A stretch of DNA of 64,000 bases. It comes from an uncultured bacterium. Lineage in GTDB: Bacteria; Bacillota; Clostridia; Oscillospirales; Oscillospiraceae. This document shows, piece after piece, positions 51,179-60,140 of the stretch. The notes beneath the pieces are model-generated. The model was not told the DNA's origin. It did no database searches and saw only the letters and a program-made list of their open reading frames with translations. The position numbers and the translations under genes are program-made. The stretch lies in the NCBI GenBank assembly GCA_947073515.1, contig CAMTMC010000002.1, positions 55,259-119,258 on the forward strand, read 5' to 3'. The number at the start of each line of letters is the position of its first letter. Positions within the stretch are counted from its first letter, which is position 1.

Positions 51179-51225
51179 GCAGGGCTGGCGGGGCCAGAGG
51201 ACGGCCTCCCGTCCCCCAGCCCTGC
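51179..51225 (-). other. Hairpin between the isomerase and ROK genes
   Basis: GCAGGGCTGG (51179-51188) and CCAGCCCTGC (51216-51225) are perfect inverted repeats in the 83-bp gap. There is no T-run. It may stabilise the upstream mRNA. Confidence 0.4.
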
Positions 51226-51237
51226 CAGCTTGTTTGA

Positions 51238-52226
51238 TTAGTCCACCTTCAGTGCAGCGTCAAAGCTGACCACAGAGGGGGAGAAGTTGATTTTCTTGGT
51301 AAACTCAAAGGCCTCGGTGGCGCCGAAGGCGCGCTCCATGCCGCTGTCCTCCCACTCCACGGAGAGGGGGCCGTCATAGCCCATCTGGTTCAGCTCCCGG
51401 ATGATCCCGTCAAAGTCCACGTCCCCGTGGCCCAGGGACACGAAGTTCCAGCCCCGCAGGGTGTCGCCAAAGTCGATGTGGCTGCCCAGGATACCCGCCC
51501 GGCCGTCCAGGGTGACCTTCACGTCCTTCATGTGGACATGGTAGATCCGCTCGGCGAAGTCCCGGAGGAAGATCGCCGGGTTGACCCCCTGCCACACCAG
51601 GTGGGAGGGGTCGAAGTTCAGTCCCAGGGTGGGCCGCCACTCCAGCTCATCCAGCAGCCGCTGGGTGCTGTAGTAGTCGAACGCGATCTCCGTGGGGTGG
51701 ACCTCCAGGGCCAGCTTCACCCCGCACTGGTCGTACACGTCAAAGATGGGGGTCCACAGCTCCTTGATCCGCCGGAACCCGGCGTCCACCATCTCCCGGG
51801 TGGTCTGGGGGAAGGAGTACCAGTAGGCCCAGATGGGGGAGCCCAGGAAGCAGGTGACTACCGTCACCCCCAGCTTCTGGGCGGCCCGGGCGATGTCCTT
51901 CATCTCCTGGACGGCCCAGGCCCGGATCTCCTCCGGCTTGCCGGCCAGGGTGGCGGGGGCGAAGTTGTCCAGGCGGGGTCCCAGTTGTCCCCCACGCACT
52001 GGCCGATGAGGTGGGCCCCCAGGGCCCACACCTTCATGCCGTACTTGTCCAGGGTACCTCTGAACCGGGCCAGGTACTGTTCATCCTCCAGGATTTTATG
52101 GATATCCACATGTGCCTGGCAGGCGATCTCAATGCCGTCATACCCGATGGACTGGCACAGCTTGCACAGCTCCTCCAGGGACAGGTCTCCGAACTGCCCG
52201 GAGGCGATGGTAATCGGTCTTGCCAT
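51238..52226 (-). pseudogene. TIM-barrel sugar isomerase/epimerase, frameshifted
   Basis: The protein is an IolE/xylose-isomerase-like (AP endonuclease 2 family) enzyme. The start MARPITIASGQFGDLSLEEL is in one frame to about 51975 (CVGDNWDP). The rest (RLDNFAPATLAGKPEEIRAW, LALEVHPTEIAFDY, NFDPSHLVWQGVNP, YHVHMKDVKV) is in another frame and keeps the metal ligands Glu, Asp/His and His. The break is one missing C in a C-run. With one base restored it would be a normal protein of about 330 residues. It lies 14 bp after the Gfo/Idh/MocA gene. Confidence 0.85.
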
Positions 52227-52240
52227 GATGATATTCCTCC

Positions 52241-53284
52241 TCAGCCTTTAATCTCCACCGCGGCGCCGGTGTCGTTAGACACCTGGTTGGCGAAGACGGC
52301 GCGCATGGCGGGCAGCACGCTCTCCCCGCTGATCGCCGGGGGTGTGTTGGTGCGGATGCTCTCAATGAAGGCGTCAATCACCCCGGTGGAGGTGCGGCCG
52401 CCGGTGGTCTGCTCCTTGTTGGAGGTGAGCTGGTCCAGCTCATATGGGACCACATCGCCGTCCCTCTTCTCCACAATGAGGGAGTACCTGGGGTCGTCGT
52501 ACAGGCGGATGACGCCGCCCTCGCAGTAGATTTTGGTGGAGTTGTCCTCCTGTCCGTAGTTGGTCCAGCCCACGGTCATGGTGCCGATGGCGCCGCTCTC
52601 CAGGGTGTAGGTGCAGATGGCGTTGTCGTCCACTGTGATGGGGGTGCCATCGGGGAATTTTTTGTCCAGGGTAGCCAGCACGGCGCTGGTACGGACGATC
52701 TTCTGCCCGGTGAGGTAGACGATCAGGTCGGTCTTGTGAACCCCCAGGTCAGCCATAGCGCCGAAGGCGGCAATCTTCTTGTCGAAGAACCAGGAATTTT
52801 TGCTGCCGGTCCAGCCCTCGGGGCCCGGGTGGCAGAACTGGGTCTGGAAGGTGATGATCCGCCCCAGCTCGCCGCTGTCCAGGATCTCCTTGGCCTTTAC
52901 GTGGGCCTTGGCCAGGCGCTGGTTCTGGCCGATCATCAGGAACCTGCCCATCTTCCTGGCGGTCTCCACCATCTCCAGGCAGTCGGCCTCGTTCATCGCC
53001 ATGGGCTTCTCGCACAGCACGTGCTTGCCCGCCTTCAGGGCGGCGATGGCGGTGGAGGCGTGGTAGGCGTTGGCCACGCACACGCTGACGGCGTCCACAT
53101 CGGAGGCCAGCAGCTCCTCCATAGTGGCGAAGGCCCTGCCGCCAAACTTGTCCGCAAACTCCCGGGCCCTGCCGGGGACCACGTCGAAGAAGCCCGCCAG
53201 CTCGCAGTAGGGATTTTCCACATATTCCGGGGCGTGGCGTACCTCGGTGATCTTGCCGCACCCGATGATACCAATCTTAATCAT
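52241..53284 (-). CDS. Gfo/Idh/MocA-family sugar dehydrogenase
   Basis: The 347-residue protein has a Rossmann domain with GIIGCGKITEVRHAP (residues 4-18), the conserved EKPMA motif with its catalytic-region lysine (about residue 95), and a C-terminal beta-sheet domain; FGAMADLGVHKTDL holds the usual D and H. It oxidises a sugar or inositol hydroxyl with NAD(P). ATG 53284 follows GGGAGGAA. It is one of only two intact genes in this operon, along with the binding protein. Specificity is unknown; pairing with an IolE-like isomerase suggests a keto-sugar or inositol route. Confidence 0.88.
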   Translation of the reverse strand: MIKIGIIGCGKITEVRHAPEYVENPYCELAGFFDVVPGRAREFADKFGGRAFATMEELLASDVDAVSVCVANAYHASTAIAALKAGKHVLCEKPMAMNEADCLEMVETARKMGRFLMIGQNQRLAKAHVKAKEILDSGELGRIITFQTQFCHPGPEGWTGSKNSWFFDKKIAAFGAMADLGVHKTDLIVYLTGQKIVRTSAVLATLDKKFPDGTPITVDDNAICTYTLESGAIGTMTVGWTNYGQEDNSTKIYCEGGVIRLYDDPRYSLIVEKRDGDVVPYELDQLTSNKEQTTGGRTSTGVIDAFIESIRTNTPPAISGESVLPAMRAVFANQVSNDTGAAVEIKG

Positions 53285-53303
53285 AGCTCGTTCCTCCCTG
53301 ATT

Positions 53304-54056
53304 TTATTTGCTCCGGTTCTGGACGCCCTGGAGCAGCACGGCGATGACGATGATAGCCGCGCTGATGGCGCCGTTGAGGAAGGTGGACACATCGGCGGCG
53401 GTGAGGATGTTGCTGATAATCTTAAACATCAGCACGCCCACGAAGGTGCCCGCAATCTTGCCCCGGCCCCCGGCCATAGAGGTCCCGCCGATCGCCACGG
53501 CGGCGATGAAGATGAGCATCAGATAGGGCGCCTTGATGGGCCCCAGGGGGATGCCGCCGGAGGCCAGCTGGCGGAAGCTGTCGTACATCCCCTTGTCCAC
53601 AGTGAAGGGGCCACCAGCGCCAAAGTGGTTGATCACCGACCGGCAGGCGCTCTGCATGGCCAGCGTGGCAATCATGGCGGGCATATGGCCCTTGGTTACC
53701 AGCAGGCCGTTGACAGTGCCGATCCCGGCGCCGAACACACAGCAGAACACCAGCATAATCAGGACGCTCTGGGTGGAGTTGAGCACCAGGATGCCGAATC
53801 CACCGATGATGGCCACCTGGGCGCCCACAGAGATGTCGATCTGCCCGGCGGAGATGACCATGCTCATGCCCATGGCGATCAGCCCTACCATAGAGCTTTG
53901 GACGAAGATGTTGGAGATATTGTTCCAGGTAAAGAAATTGGGGTTTACCGCCCGGGCGATAATCAGCAGCAGCACCAGGGACAGCAGAAAGCTGTAGTCT
54001 TTCAAAATCAGCTTAAACAGGTTCTTGGGATCGGTCTTCTTCAAAGTGTTAAGCAT
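53304..54056 (-). pseudogene. CUT2 sugar permease missing an internal segment
   Basis: The 250-residue frame is an RbsC-type permease. The first part (MGMSMVISAGQIDISVGAQ onward) and the last part (VAIGGTSMAGGRGKIAGTF onward) are normal. At the joint LMLIFIAAVAIGG about 65-70 residues are absent. These include the ATPase-contacting YAIGGN loop and two membrane segments that all family members (about 320 residues) have. The frame is kept, but the channel is unlikely to work. It overlaps the ATPase gene by 8 bp. Confidence 0.8.
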
Positions 54057-55552
54057 CTTTCATTCCCTCCAAATTGGCGCCGGTGGAGTAGTACATGACG
54101 CCCTTCTCGGTCATCTCGTCCCGGCCCATCACGGCGTTGACCCGGCCTTTGTACAGAACCACGCAGGAGTCGGCCACCTTGTAAATCTCCGGGAATTCGC
54201 TGCTGAAGACGATGATGGCCTTTCCGCTCTTGGCCAGCTCCAGGATCAGGCGGTAGATCTCGAACTTGGTGCCCACGTCGATGCCCTGGGTGGGGTTGTC
54301 AAACAGCAGCACATCCGCGTCCGTCTCCAGCCACTTGCCCAGGATGACCTTCTGCTGGTTGCCGCCGGACAGGGAGGTGATGGGGTTACGGGGATCCCCG
54401 GCCTTGATGGACATGGCCTTCTGCTGCCTGGCGTAGCGGGCCCTCTCCTCCCTGCCGCTGATCAGCCCGCCCTTGAACTTGGTATTCAAAAAGGCCATGG
54501 ACAGGTTGTCGTAGATGGACAGGTCGTTGTGGATGCCCCGCTCCTTGCGCATCCGGGGCACCATGGCCACCCCCTTCTTCATAAAGGCCCGGATGGACTG
54601 CCCGCCTCGGGTCTCCTGGCCGTTGAGGGTCATCCGGCCCTGGAAGGGGGCCACGCCGAACAGGGCGTCGGCCAGCTCGTCCCGGCCGGAGCCCTGCAGG
54701 CCGGTGACCGCCAGGATCTCCCCCCGGTGGGAGGGTAAAGCTGATATCGGCAAACCCGGCGCTGGTAAGGCCCTCCACCTGGAGGCATACCTCCTCCGTG
54801 GCCCGGCAGACGTGGTGGGAGAAGTCCTCGTCCCGCAGCTGGCGGCCGATCATCAGCTCGGTGATGCCGTCCTCGTCGATCTCGGCGAACTTGCCCTCGG
54901 CCACCAGCTGGCCATCCCGGAGCACATAGTAGCGGTCGCAGATCTCAAACAGCTCGGGCATCTTGTGGGAGATGTAGATAAAGCTGACCCCCTCCTCCCG
55001 CAGCTGGCGCATGATGGTGAAGAGGTTCTCAATCTCATGGGTGGACAGGGCGGTGGAGGGCTCATCCATGATGATGAGCTCCGACTGGAAGAGCAGGGCC
55101 TTGGCGATCTCCACCAGCTGCATCTCAGCGGCGTTGAGCTGGCCCGCCTCGGCCTCCAGGTCGATGTCCACCCGCATGCGCTCCAACACCTTGGCGCACT
55201 GGGCCTTCATCTCGTCCTTTTTCAACAGGCCAAAGCGGCTAATCTCATCGCCCAGGTACATGTTCTCAAACACCTTCAGGTCGCCGCACAGGTTCAGCTC
55301 CTGGTGGATGAAGCGGATCCCGTGCCGGTTGGCCACCTTGGCGTTGTGCATGACCACCTTCTTCCCGTCCAGGAGGATCTCCCCGGCGGTGGGCTGGTAG
55401 CTGCCCGCCAGCACATTCATCAGGGTGGACTTGCCGGCCCCGTTCTCCCCCAGCAGGCCCAGCACCGTCCCAGGCTGTATGGTGATGGACACGTTGTCCA
55501 CCGCCCGGGTGGGCCCGAACTCCATCACAATGTTTTTCATTTCCACAAGCAT
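54049..55552 (-). pseudogene. CUT2 sugar ABC ATPase, frameshifted between the two cassettes
   Basis: The first cassette (P-loop GENGAGKST, DEPSTALS) reads from ATG 55552 to about 54740 (GFADISFTLPP). The second cassette (HRGEILAVTGLQGSGRDELA, LSGGNQQKV, FDNPTQGIDVG) continues in another frame to the stop at 54049. One extra C in CTCCCACCGG explains the break. Restored, it would be 500 residues, typical for RbsA/MglA. A ribosome site GGAGG precedes ATG 55552. Programmed frameshifting is unlikely in a C-run without a slippery stem. Confidence 0.85.
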
Positions 55553-55652
55553 GCGACTGCCTCCTTTCTCACTGATCCGCCCTGGGGCGGCCGCCAGGAT
55601 ACATCTGAAAAGCAAGGGTCCGCCCTTTCCTCTCAGACGCGTCCTGACCGGA

Positions 55653-55684
55653 AAGGGCCAGCCGGCATTTGCCGGCCGGCCCTT
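55653..55684 (-). other. Hairpin after the binding-protein gene
   Basis: AAGGGCC/GGCCCTT and CCGGCA/TGCCGG form a stem-loop 37 bp past the binding-protein stop, before the ATPase gene. It has the same place as the hairpins at 15911 and 31224. Confidence 0.65.
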
Positions 55685-55720
55685 CTCTCGTCTTGTCGCG
55701 CGGTTGCCCGGTGAGACAGC

Positions 55721-56851
55721 TTAGCCGTTGATGGCGTAGCGGTTTTCATAGGCCTCGCTGGCCCGGTAGCTGTCGAAGTTGTAATCGCCGGCCAGGTCGG
55801 CGTTGGTGATGCTGAAGGAGGGGATCAGATAGGTACCGTTGGCGTCCTGCTCGGCCTGGTAGGGCTCGTTGTACAGGGCGCCGATGCCCAGCAGGAAGGC
55901 GTCCCGGATGAAGGAGGGGGAGAAGAAGAAGGTGCAGAACTTCACATCCAGGCTGGTGTTCTCAAACTTCTGCATGGTCTCCTCCCGGCCGCCCACGGAG
56001 GTGATCAGGCGGACGTTGATCTGGGCGTCGCCGTCATAGGCCTCCAGGGCGTTCATCAGGCCGTCCACGATCTCGTCGTCATGGGTGACGATCAGGTCCA
56101 GGCCCTCAATGGTGGCCTTGTCCTGGGCGCTGAGCCAGTTCTCCATCTGGGTCTGGGCGGTCTCAGAGGACCAGTTGGTCACCTGGGTCTCGGCGATCTG
56201 CTCAAATTTGGCGTCCAGCACGTTGTCCATGCCCTCGGAGCGCTGGGAGGTGACGGTGGAGCTGCCGCCCACGAAGCGCAGGTACTGGACGGACTCGTCC
56301 CCGGCGAAGAATTCGGTGAGGTACTCGCCCATGGCGGTGCCGATGCCCACATTGTCGCCCATGATATCGCCCATCTTACCGTCGAAGTTCTCAATCAGGC
56401 GGTCATAGACGACCAGCTTAATGTCGGCGTCCACAATGGACTGGGCGGCGGAGCGCAGGGCCTCGCCCTCCATGGGCCACAGGATGATCATATCCACGTC
56501 GCCGCCGGCGATCAGGTTCTCAATGGAGGTGATCTGGGCGGAGGCGTCGATGCCGTCCTTCACCTGCACGTCCAGGCCGTCATACTTGGCCATCATCTCC
56601 TTGGCCATCAGATTGGCCTGCTGCACGCTCTCGCCGGTGAAGCCGTGGTCACCGGAGGGAGTCACAACGCCCACCTTAAAGGACTGGGCGGGGGTGCCCT
56701 GGCTGGAGCTGCCGCCGGTCTGGGAAGTGGAGCTGCCGCCGGCGGGGGTGCCGCTGCTGGCGTTGCCTTTGCTCTTGCCGCCTCCGCCGCCGCAGGCGGC
56801 CAGGCTCAGGGACATGGCCAGGACAAGCGTCAGTGCCAAAATCTTTTTCAT
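55721..56851 (-). CDS. Sugar ABC transporter substrate-binding lipoprotein
   Basis: The 376-residue precursor has a lipoprotein signal ending LSLAAC, a Ser/Gly/Lys linker and a periplasmic-binding-protein-4 domain starting FKVGVVTPSGDHGFTGESVQ. The frame is intact and length is normal. It would bind a sugar, but the permease and ATPase behind it are broken. A TATAAT promoter lies about 90 bp upstream. Confidence 0.88.
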   Translation of the reverse strand: MKKILALTLVLAMSLSLAACGGGGGKSKGNASSGTPAGGSSTSQTGGSSSQGTPAQSFKVGVVTPSGDHGFTGESVQQANLMAKEMMAKYDGLDVQVKDGIDASAQITSIENLIAGGDVDMIILWPMEGEALRSAAQSIVDADIKLVVYDRLIENFDGKMGDIMGDNVGIGTAMGEYLTEFFAGDESVQYLRFVGGSSTVTSQRSEGMDNVLDAKFEQIAETQVTNWSSETAQTQMENWLSAQDKATIEGLDLIVTHDDEIVDGLMNALEAYDGDAQINVRLITSVGGREETMQKFENTSLDVKFCTFFFSPSFIRDAFLLGIGALYNEPYQAEQDANGTYLIPSFSITNADLAGDYNFDSYRASEAYENRYAING

Positions 56852-57316
56852 TTTGAATTACCCTCCTCAATTTCGAGTTTTGCCGGCACAGCCGGCTGGC
56901 TTACAGAGAGACAGTGGTTTTTTCTCCTGTCTTTCTGAAATTATACTAGCATTATTTCGGGTTTTTTCAAGTCTGCCTCCAGTTTGTTGTACTTTTTCTC
57001 TATAACGCCTGGTTATCTCTTTTTTATTTTAGTATTTCAGCATAGTTTCCAGTTTTATTTCAACCGTTTTTCTGAAAACTCTTGAAACATTTCATGCCCT
57101 CGTGGTATAATCTGCAAAAGCTGGCGTCCGCTTGAAAACCGGCGGGATGTCGGAACGGGGTAGATTTTTCTGTCAGGCAAGGCGGTTCTCCCGGGAATCC
57201 CTGACAGGGGTTTCCCATCAACTCAACGCCGCCCTGACCGGGAAAGGCGCCTGGGACGGTGTTTTGACGGTTTTCAAACAAACCCTAATGCCAGCCAATT
57301 CAAAGGGGGTATTTTT
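56852..57316. other. Divergent control region of the sugar operon and LacI gene
   Basis: The stretch holds a minus-strand promoter (TTGAAA 56970-56965, TATAAT 56945-56940, 19-bp spacing), a plus-strand promoter and a palindrome (next entries). The part 57112-57310 is a long leader with CTGTCAGG/CCTGACAG inverted arms near 57170 and 57200. I see no gene in it. Confidence 0.5.
57082..57111 (+). promoter_or_regulatory. LacI-regulator promoter with overlapping palindrome
   Basis: TTGAAA (57082-57087) and TATAAT (57106-57111) are 18 bp apart. The palindrome TGAAACATTTCA (57083-57094) overlaps the -35 box, a likely operator for the regulator it precedes. Confidence 0.6.
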
Positions 57317-58339
57317 ATACCGTCACTTCCCACTGTCGCCCAGATCGCTCAGGCCGCCCAGGTCTCCCCCGCCACCGTCTCCCGGGTGCTGAACCACAGG
57401 GGGATCGTCCGGGGCGACACCTACAACCGGGTGGTGGACGCCCTGCGCCGCTTGGGCTACCCTTTCAGCGAGGACGCCCCCCGCCAGGCCCAGGGCGGCC
57501 TGATTATCCTCAACGCCCCCTCCTTCGAGAACCCCTTCTACAGCGAGGTCATCGCCGGCGCCAAAACTGCCGCCGCCAGCCACGGCTACGACCTGCTGTT
57601 CAACCCCTTTCATATCAACCAGGGCACCCTCCCCTCCCTGCTGGCCCTGCTGGGCCGGACCAAGGCCGTGGGCCTAATCACCCTGAACCACATCCCCACC
57701 GACGTGCTGGTGAAGCTGAACAGCGTCGTCCCTCTGGTGCAGTGCTGTGAGTACGACGAGAACCTGGACCTGCCTTATGTGTCCATCGACGATGTGAAGT
57801 CCGCCCGCCAGATGGTGGAGCATCTGCTGTCCGGCGGCTGCCGGCGCATCGCCTTTCTCTGCGGCCCCGCCCGGTATAAATACGCCCGCCACCGCTTCCG
57901 GGGATATGAGTCCGCCCTGGCCGCCGCCGGGATCCCGGTGCGCCCTGAGCTCATCGTCCAGCTGCCCGAGGTGCGCTACGACCTGGCCATCTCCTCCGCC
58001 ATGCAGATGCTGAACAGCGCCAACCCGCCCGACGCCTTTTTTACCTCCTCCGATGTGTACGCCATGGCGGCCATCCGGGCCGCCCATCTGGCCGGCCGCC
58101 AGGTGCCCCAGGAGGTGATGGTGGCCGGCTTTGACAACATAGAGTTCACCTCCATCGCCATCCCCTCCATCACCACCATCAGCCAGCCCAAGTCCCAGAT
58201 GGGCTTCATGGCCTGTGAACTGCTGCTGGAGAAGATCTCCATGCCCAACGCCCCCAACAAAAAAGTCCTGTTGGAGACCGAGCTCATCATCCGGGAGTCC
58301 ACCTCCCTCCATCTGCCCCGCCAGGGCGGCGGCTCATAG
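57317..58339 (+). CDS. LacI-family regulator without a canonical start codon
   Basis: The frame contains a complete LacI helix-turn-helix, LPTVAQIAQAAQVSPATVSR then VLNHRG, and a full effector domain (GGLIILNAPSFENPFYSEVI to VLLETELIIRES). No ATG, GTG or TTG lies in frame before the helix-turn-helix. The likely start is ATA 57317, seven bases after AAAGGGGG; ATT 57311 is too close. An ATG to ATA change would explain this. The first canonical start, GTG 57386, would delete most of the DNA-binding domain. It faces the broken sugar operon, probably its target. The 340-residue length is normal otherwise. Confidence 0.8.
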   Translation: MPSLPTVAQIAQAAQVSPATVSRVLNHRGIVRGDTYNRVVDALRRLGYPFSEDAPRQAQGGLIILNAPSFENPFYSEVIAGAKTAAASHGYDLLFNPFHINQGTLPSLLALLGRTKAVGLITLNHIPTDVLVKLNSVVPLVQCCEYDENLDLPYVSIDDVKSARQMVEHLLSGGCRRIAFLCGPARYKYARHRFRGYESALAAAGIPVRPELIVQLPEVRYDLAISSAMQMLNSANPPDAFFTSSDVYAMAAIRAAHLAGRQVPQEVMVAGFDNIEFTSIAIPSITTISQPKSQMGFMACELLLEKISMPNAPNKKVLLETELIIRESTSLHLPRQGGGS

Positions 58340-58359
58340 CCCCGGCCCCTCTGAACAAA

Positions 58360-58401
58360 AGCGCCCCCACAGCCGAGACCTCGTCTCCCTGTGGGGGCGC
58401 T
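58360..58401. terminator. Bidirectional terminator
   Basis: AGCGCCCCCACAG (58360-58372) pairs perfectly with 58389-58401. TTTTG follows on the minus strand and GTATTTAC on the plus strand. It separates the LacI gene from the convergent lipoprotein gene. Confidence 0.8.
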
Positions 58402-58405
58402 GTAT

Positions 58406-59857
58406 TTACGGTCCGCTGGGGGGAGCGGGCGCTCCTCCGGCCCTAGAGAACTCCAGCAGCTCCTCCAGCCAGCTGCGGATTTCCTGGGGAATCCCGTCCT
58501 CCGCCGCCAGCCACTCCTCCAGGCCCTCCGGCGGTGCCGGGGTCTCCCGCCGGCCGCCCATCTCCTCCGGCGGCCTGCCCCCGCCCGGGAAGCCCTCAGG
58601 CGGGCTGCCCTGGGGCCCGTCCCCCGCAGCCTGGGCCACTCCGTCCACCGTCAGAGTGTAATCCTCATCCTTCCCTAGATCCGGGGAACTGAACAGCAGG
58701 TTCCGGCAGGCCTTCTCCGTCTCAAAGGAGAGGACCGCCTCTCCCCCGGCGTCCAAAATCTCCATCTGGGCCTGGGCGGGGGCGCTCTGGCCCAGGGTAT
58801 ACTGGAGGGCCCGCTGAGCGGAGTTTTCCGATACCGGCTGGCTCATATTGCCCAGGGCCACCACATAGCCGCCGTTGATCCGGACCTCCCCATCGGCGTC
58901 CAGGCCGCTGTCCATGCTTTCGGCGCTTGCCATGGCGTAGACATTGCCGCCGTTGATGACCAGGTGGCCGTTGGAGTCGATCCCGTCCCCCTCCGCCCCC
59001 AGGCCGGCGTTGATCTCCAAGGTTCCCCCGTTGATGGTAGTCACCGACACGCCGTCCTCGTTGGTGTTAATGCCGTCGTTTTGGGCCTGGATGGCAATGT
59101 AACCCCCATTGATGGTCAGGTGCAGCTCGCTGTCCAACCCCTCGTTGCCGGCGACCACCCGCAGCACGCCGGTGCCCTCCCCCTCCCCGTCCAGATTCAT
59201 GGACATGCGGGAGTACACCGCCCCGTCATATTTATGGAGCTTCTTGGTGGTACCCGGCTGGTAGATTTTGGCCACGTGGGAGCCGGTCATGGTGTTCTCG
59301 CTGCCCTCGGCCAGGACAATCCGGGCCCCGGCGGCCGACGTGTCCACCACCGCCGGGCCGCTGTACCCCTCCTCCGCCGCCATCCAGGCGGTATCACACT
59401 CATAGACGTTGTAAAAAATCAGGGCGGGGGCCACGGTGCAGGTAATCGATGCGTTGTCCAGCACCAGCGCCACCACGGCGTCCGGATCGCGCTCGCTCCC
59501 CTCCCCCAGATCCACGGCCAGCTGTCCCAACGACAGCGTCCCGGTCACCCGGTAGGTCCCGGGCTGGCGGATGGTGACCACGGTGTGCTCCCGGGCCTCC
59601 TGGGGGTCGTGGGCCTCCTGGTCAGAGCCCTCCCCGTAGCCGGAGCCCTGCCCTGCCTGGTAATAGATGATCTCGTGGCCGACGGTGACCGGTTCGCTGT
59701 CCTCCGCCACCGGCTTGTGATCCAGGCTCACGCCGTTGTCCGCCAGGGAGAGCAGGTGCTCCTCCGGCTGGACGCCGCCCTCCTGGGCGGCCTGGCATCC
59801 AGCCAGGGACAGCAGCAGGGCGGCCCCGGCGGTCATAGCAAATAGCTTTCGTATCAT
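58406..59857 (-). CDS. Cthe_2159-family carbohydrate-binding lipoprotein
   Basis: The 483-residue precursor has a lipoprotein signal MIRKLFAMTAGAALLLSLAGC. The body shows the parallel beta-helix repeats of the Cthe_2159 family (PF14262): LHLTINGGYIAIQAQNDGIN, ISVTTINGGTLEINAG-like and HLVINGGNVYAMAS. The Clostridium thermocellum founder binds acidic plant polysaccharide. DGINTNEDG and DGIDSNG are calcium-type loops. It ends with a Pro/Gly-rich tail. The start ATG 59857 follows AAAGG. It has no apparent operon partner. Confidence 0.82.
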   Translation of the reverse strand: MIRKLFAMTAGAALLLSLAGCQAAQEGGVQPEEHLLSLADNGVSLDHKPVAEDSEPVTVGHEIIYYQAGQGSGYGEGSDQEAHDPQEAREHTVVTIRQPGTYRVTGTLSLGQLAVDLGEGSERDPDAVVALVLDNASITCTVAPALIFYNVYECDTAWMAAEEGYSGPAVVDTSAAGARIVLAEGSENTMTGSHVAKIYQPGTTKKLHKYDGAVYSRMSMNLDGEGEGTGVLRVVAGNEGLDSELHLTINGGYIAIQAQNDGINTNEDGVSVTTINGGTLEINAGLGAEGDGIDSNGHLVINGGNVYAMASAESMDSGLDADGEVRINGGYVVALGNMSQPVSENSAQRALQYTLGQSAPAQAQMEILDAGGEAVLSFETEKACRNLLFSSPDLGKDEDYTLTVDGVAQAAGDGPQGSPPEGFPGGGRPPEEMGGRRETPAPPEGLEEWLAAEDGIPQEIRSWLEELLEFSRAGGAPAPPSGP

Positions 59858-60140
59858 GAAATCACGCCTTTCTGGAAAGATGGGTCTTATCATAATCCCA
59901 ACCTGTTTCCAAACTGTGGACGGAATATAGAAAAAAGGAAAACAATCTCCCGGGCCGCCCTTCTCCGCCAGGACGGCGAAGCACCCCGGCCAAAGGCCGG
60001 GGCGCTCCATCCGTGTGTTGTAAAAGAGAGAGAGGAATAGGAAGATTGATTCATTGGATTACGGTATCATCATAGACCAGAAATGCGGCAGAACCGTGAC
60101 CATCCCATGAACTTTTTGTAAACACTCCCCCATTTCCCCA
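59858..60140. other. Gap between the lipoprotein and peptidase genes
   Basis: This 283-bp stretch shows no gene. A CCCCGGCC/GGCCGGGG hairpin lies at about 59988-60006 without a T-run. It may end the peptidase transcript or stabilise it. Confidence 0.4.

Noticed and set aside
54700..54760. Programmed frameshift in the sugar ATPase gene
   Set aside because: There is no slippery heptamer or downstream structure, and neighbouring genes are also damaged, so mutation or error is simpler.
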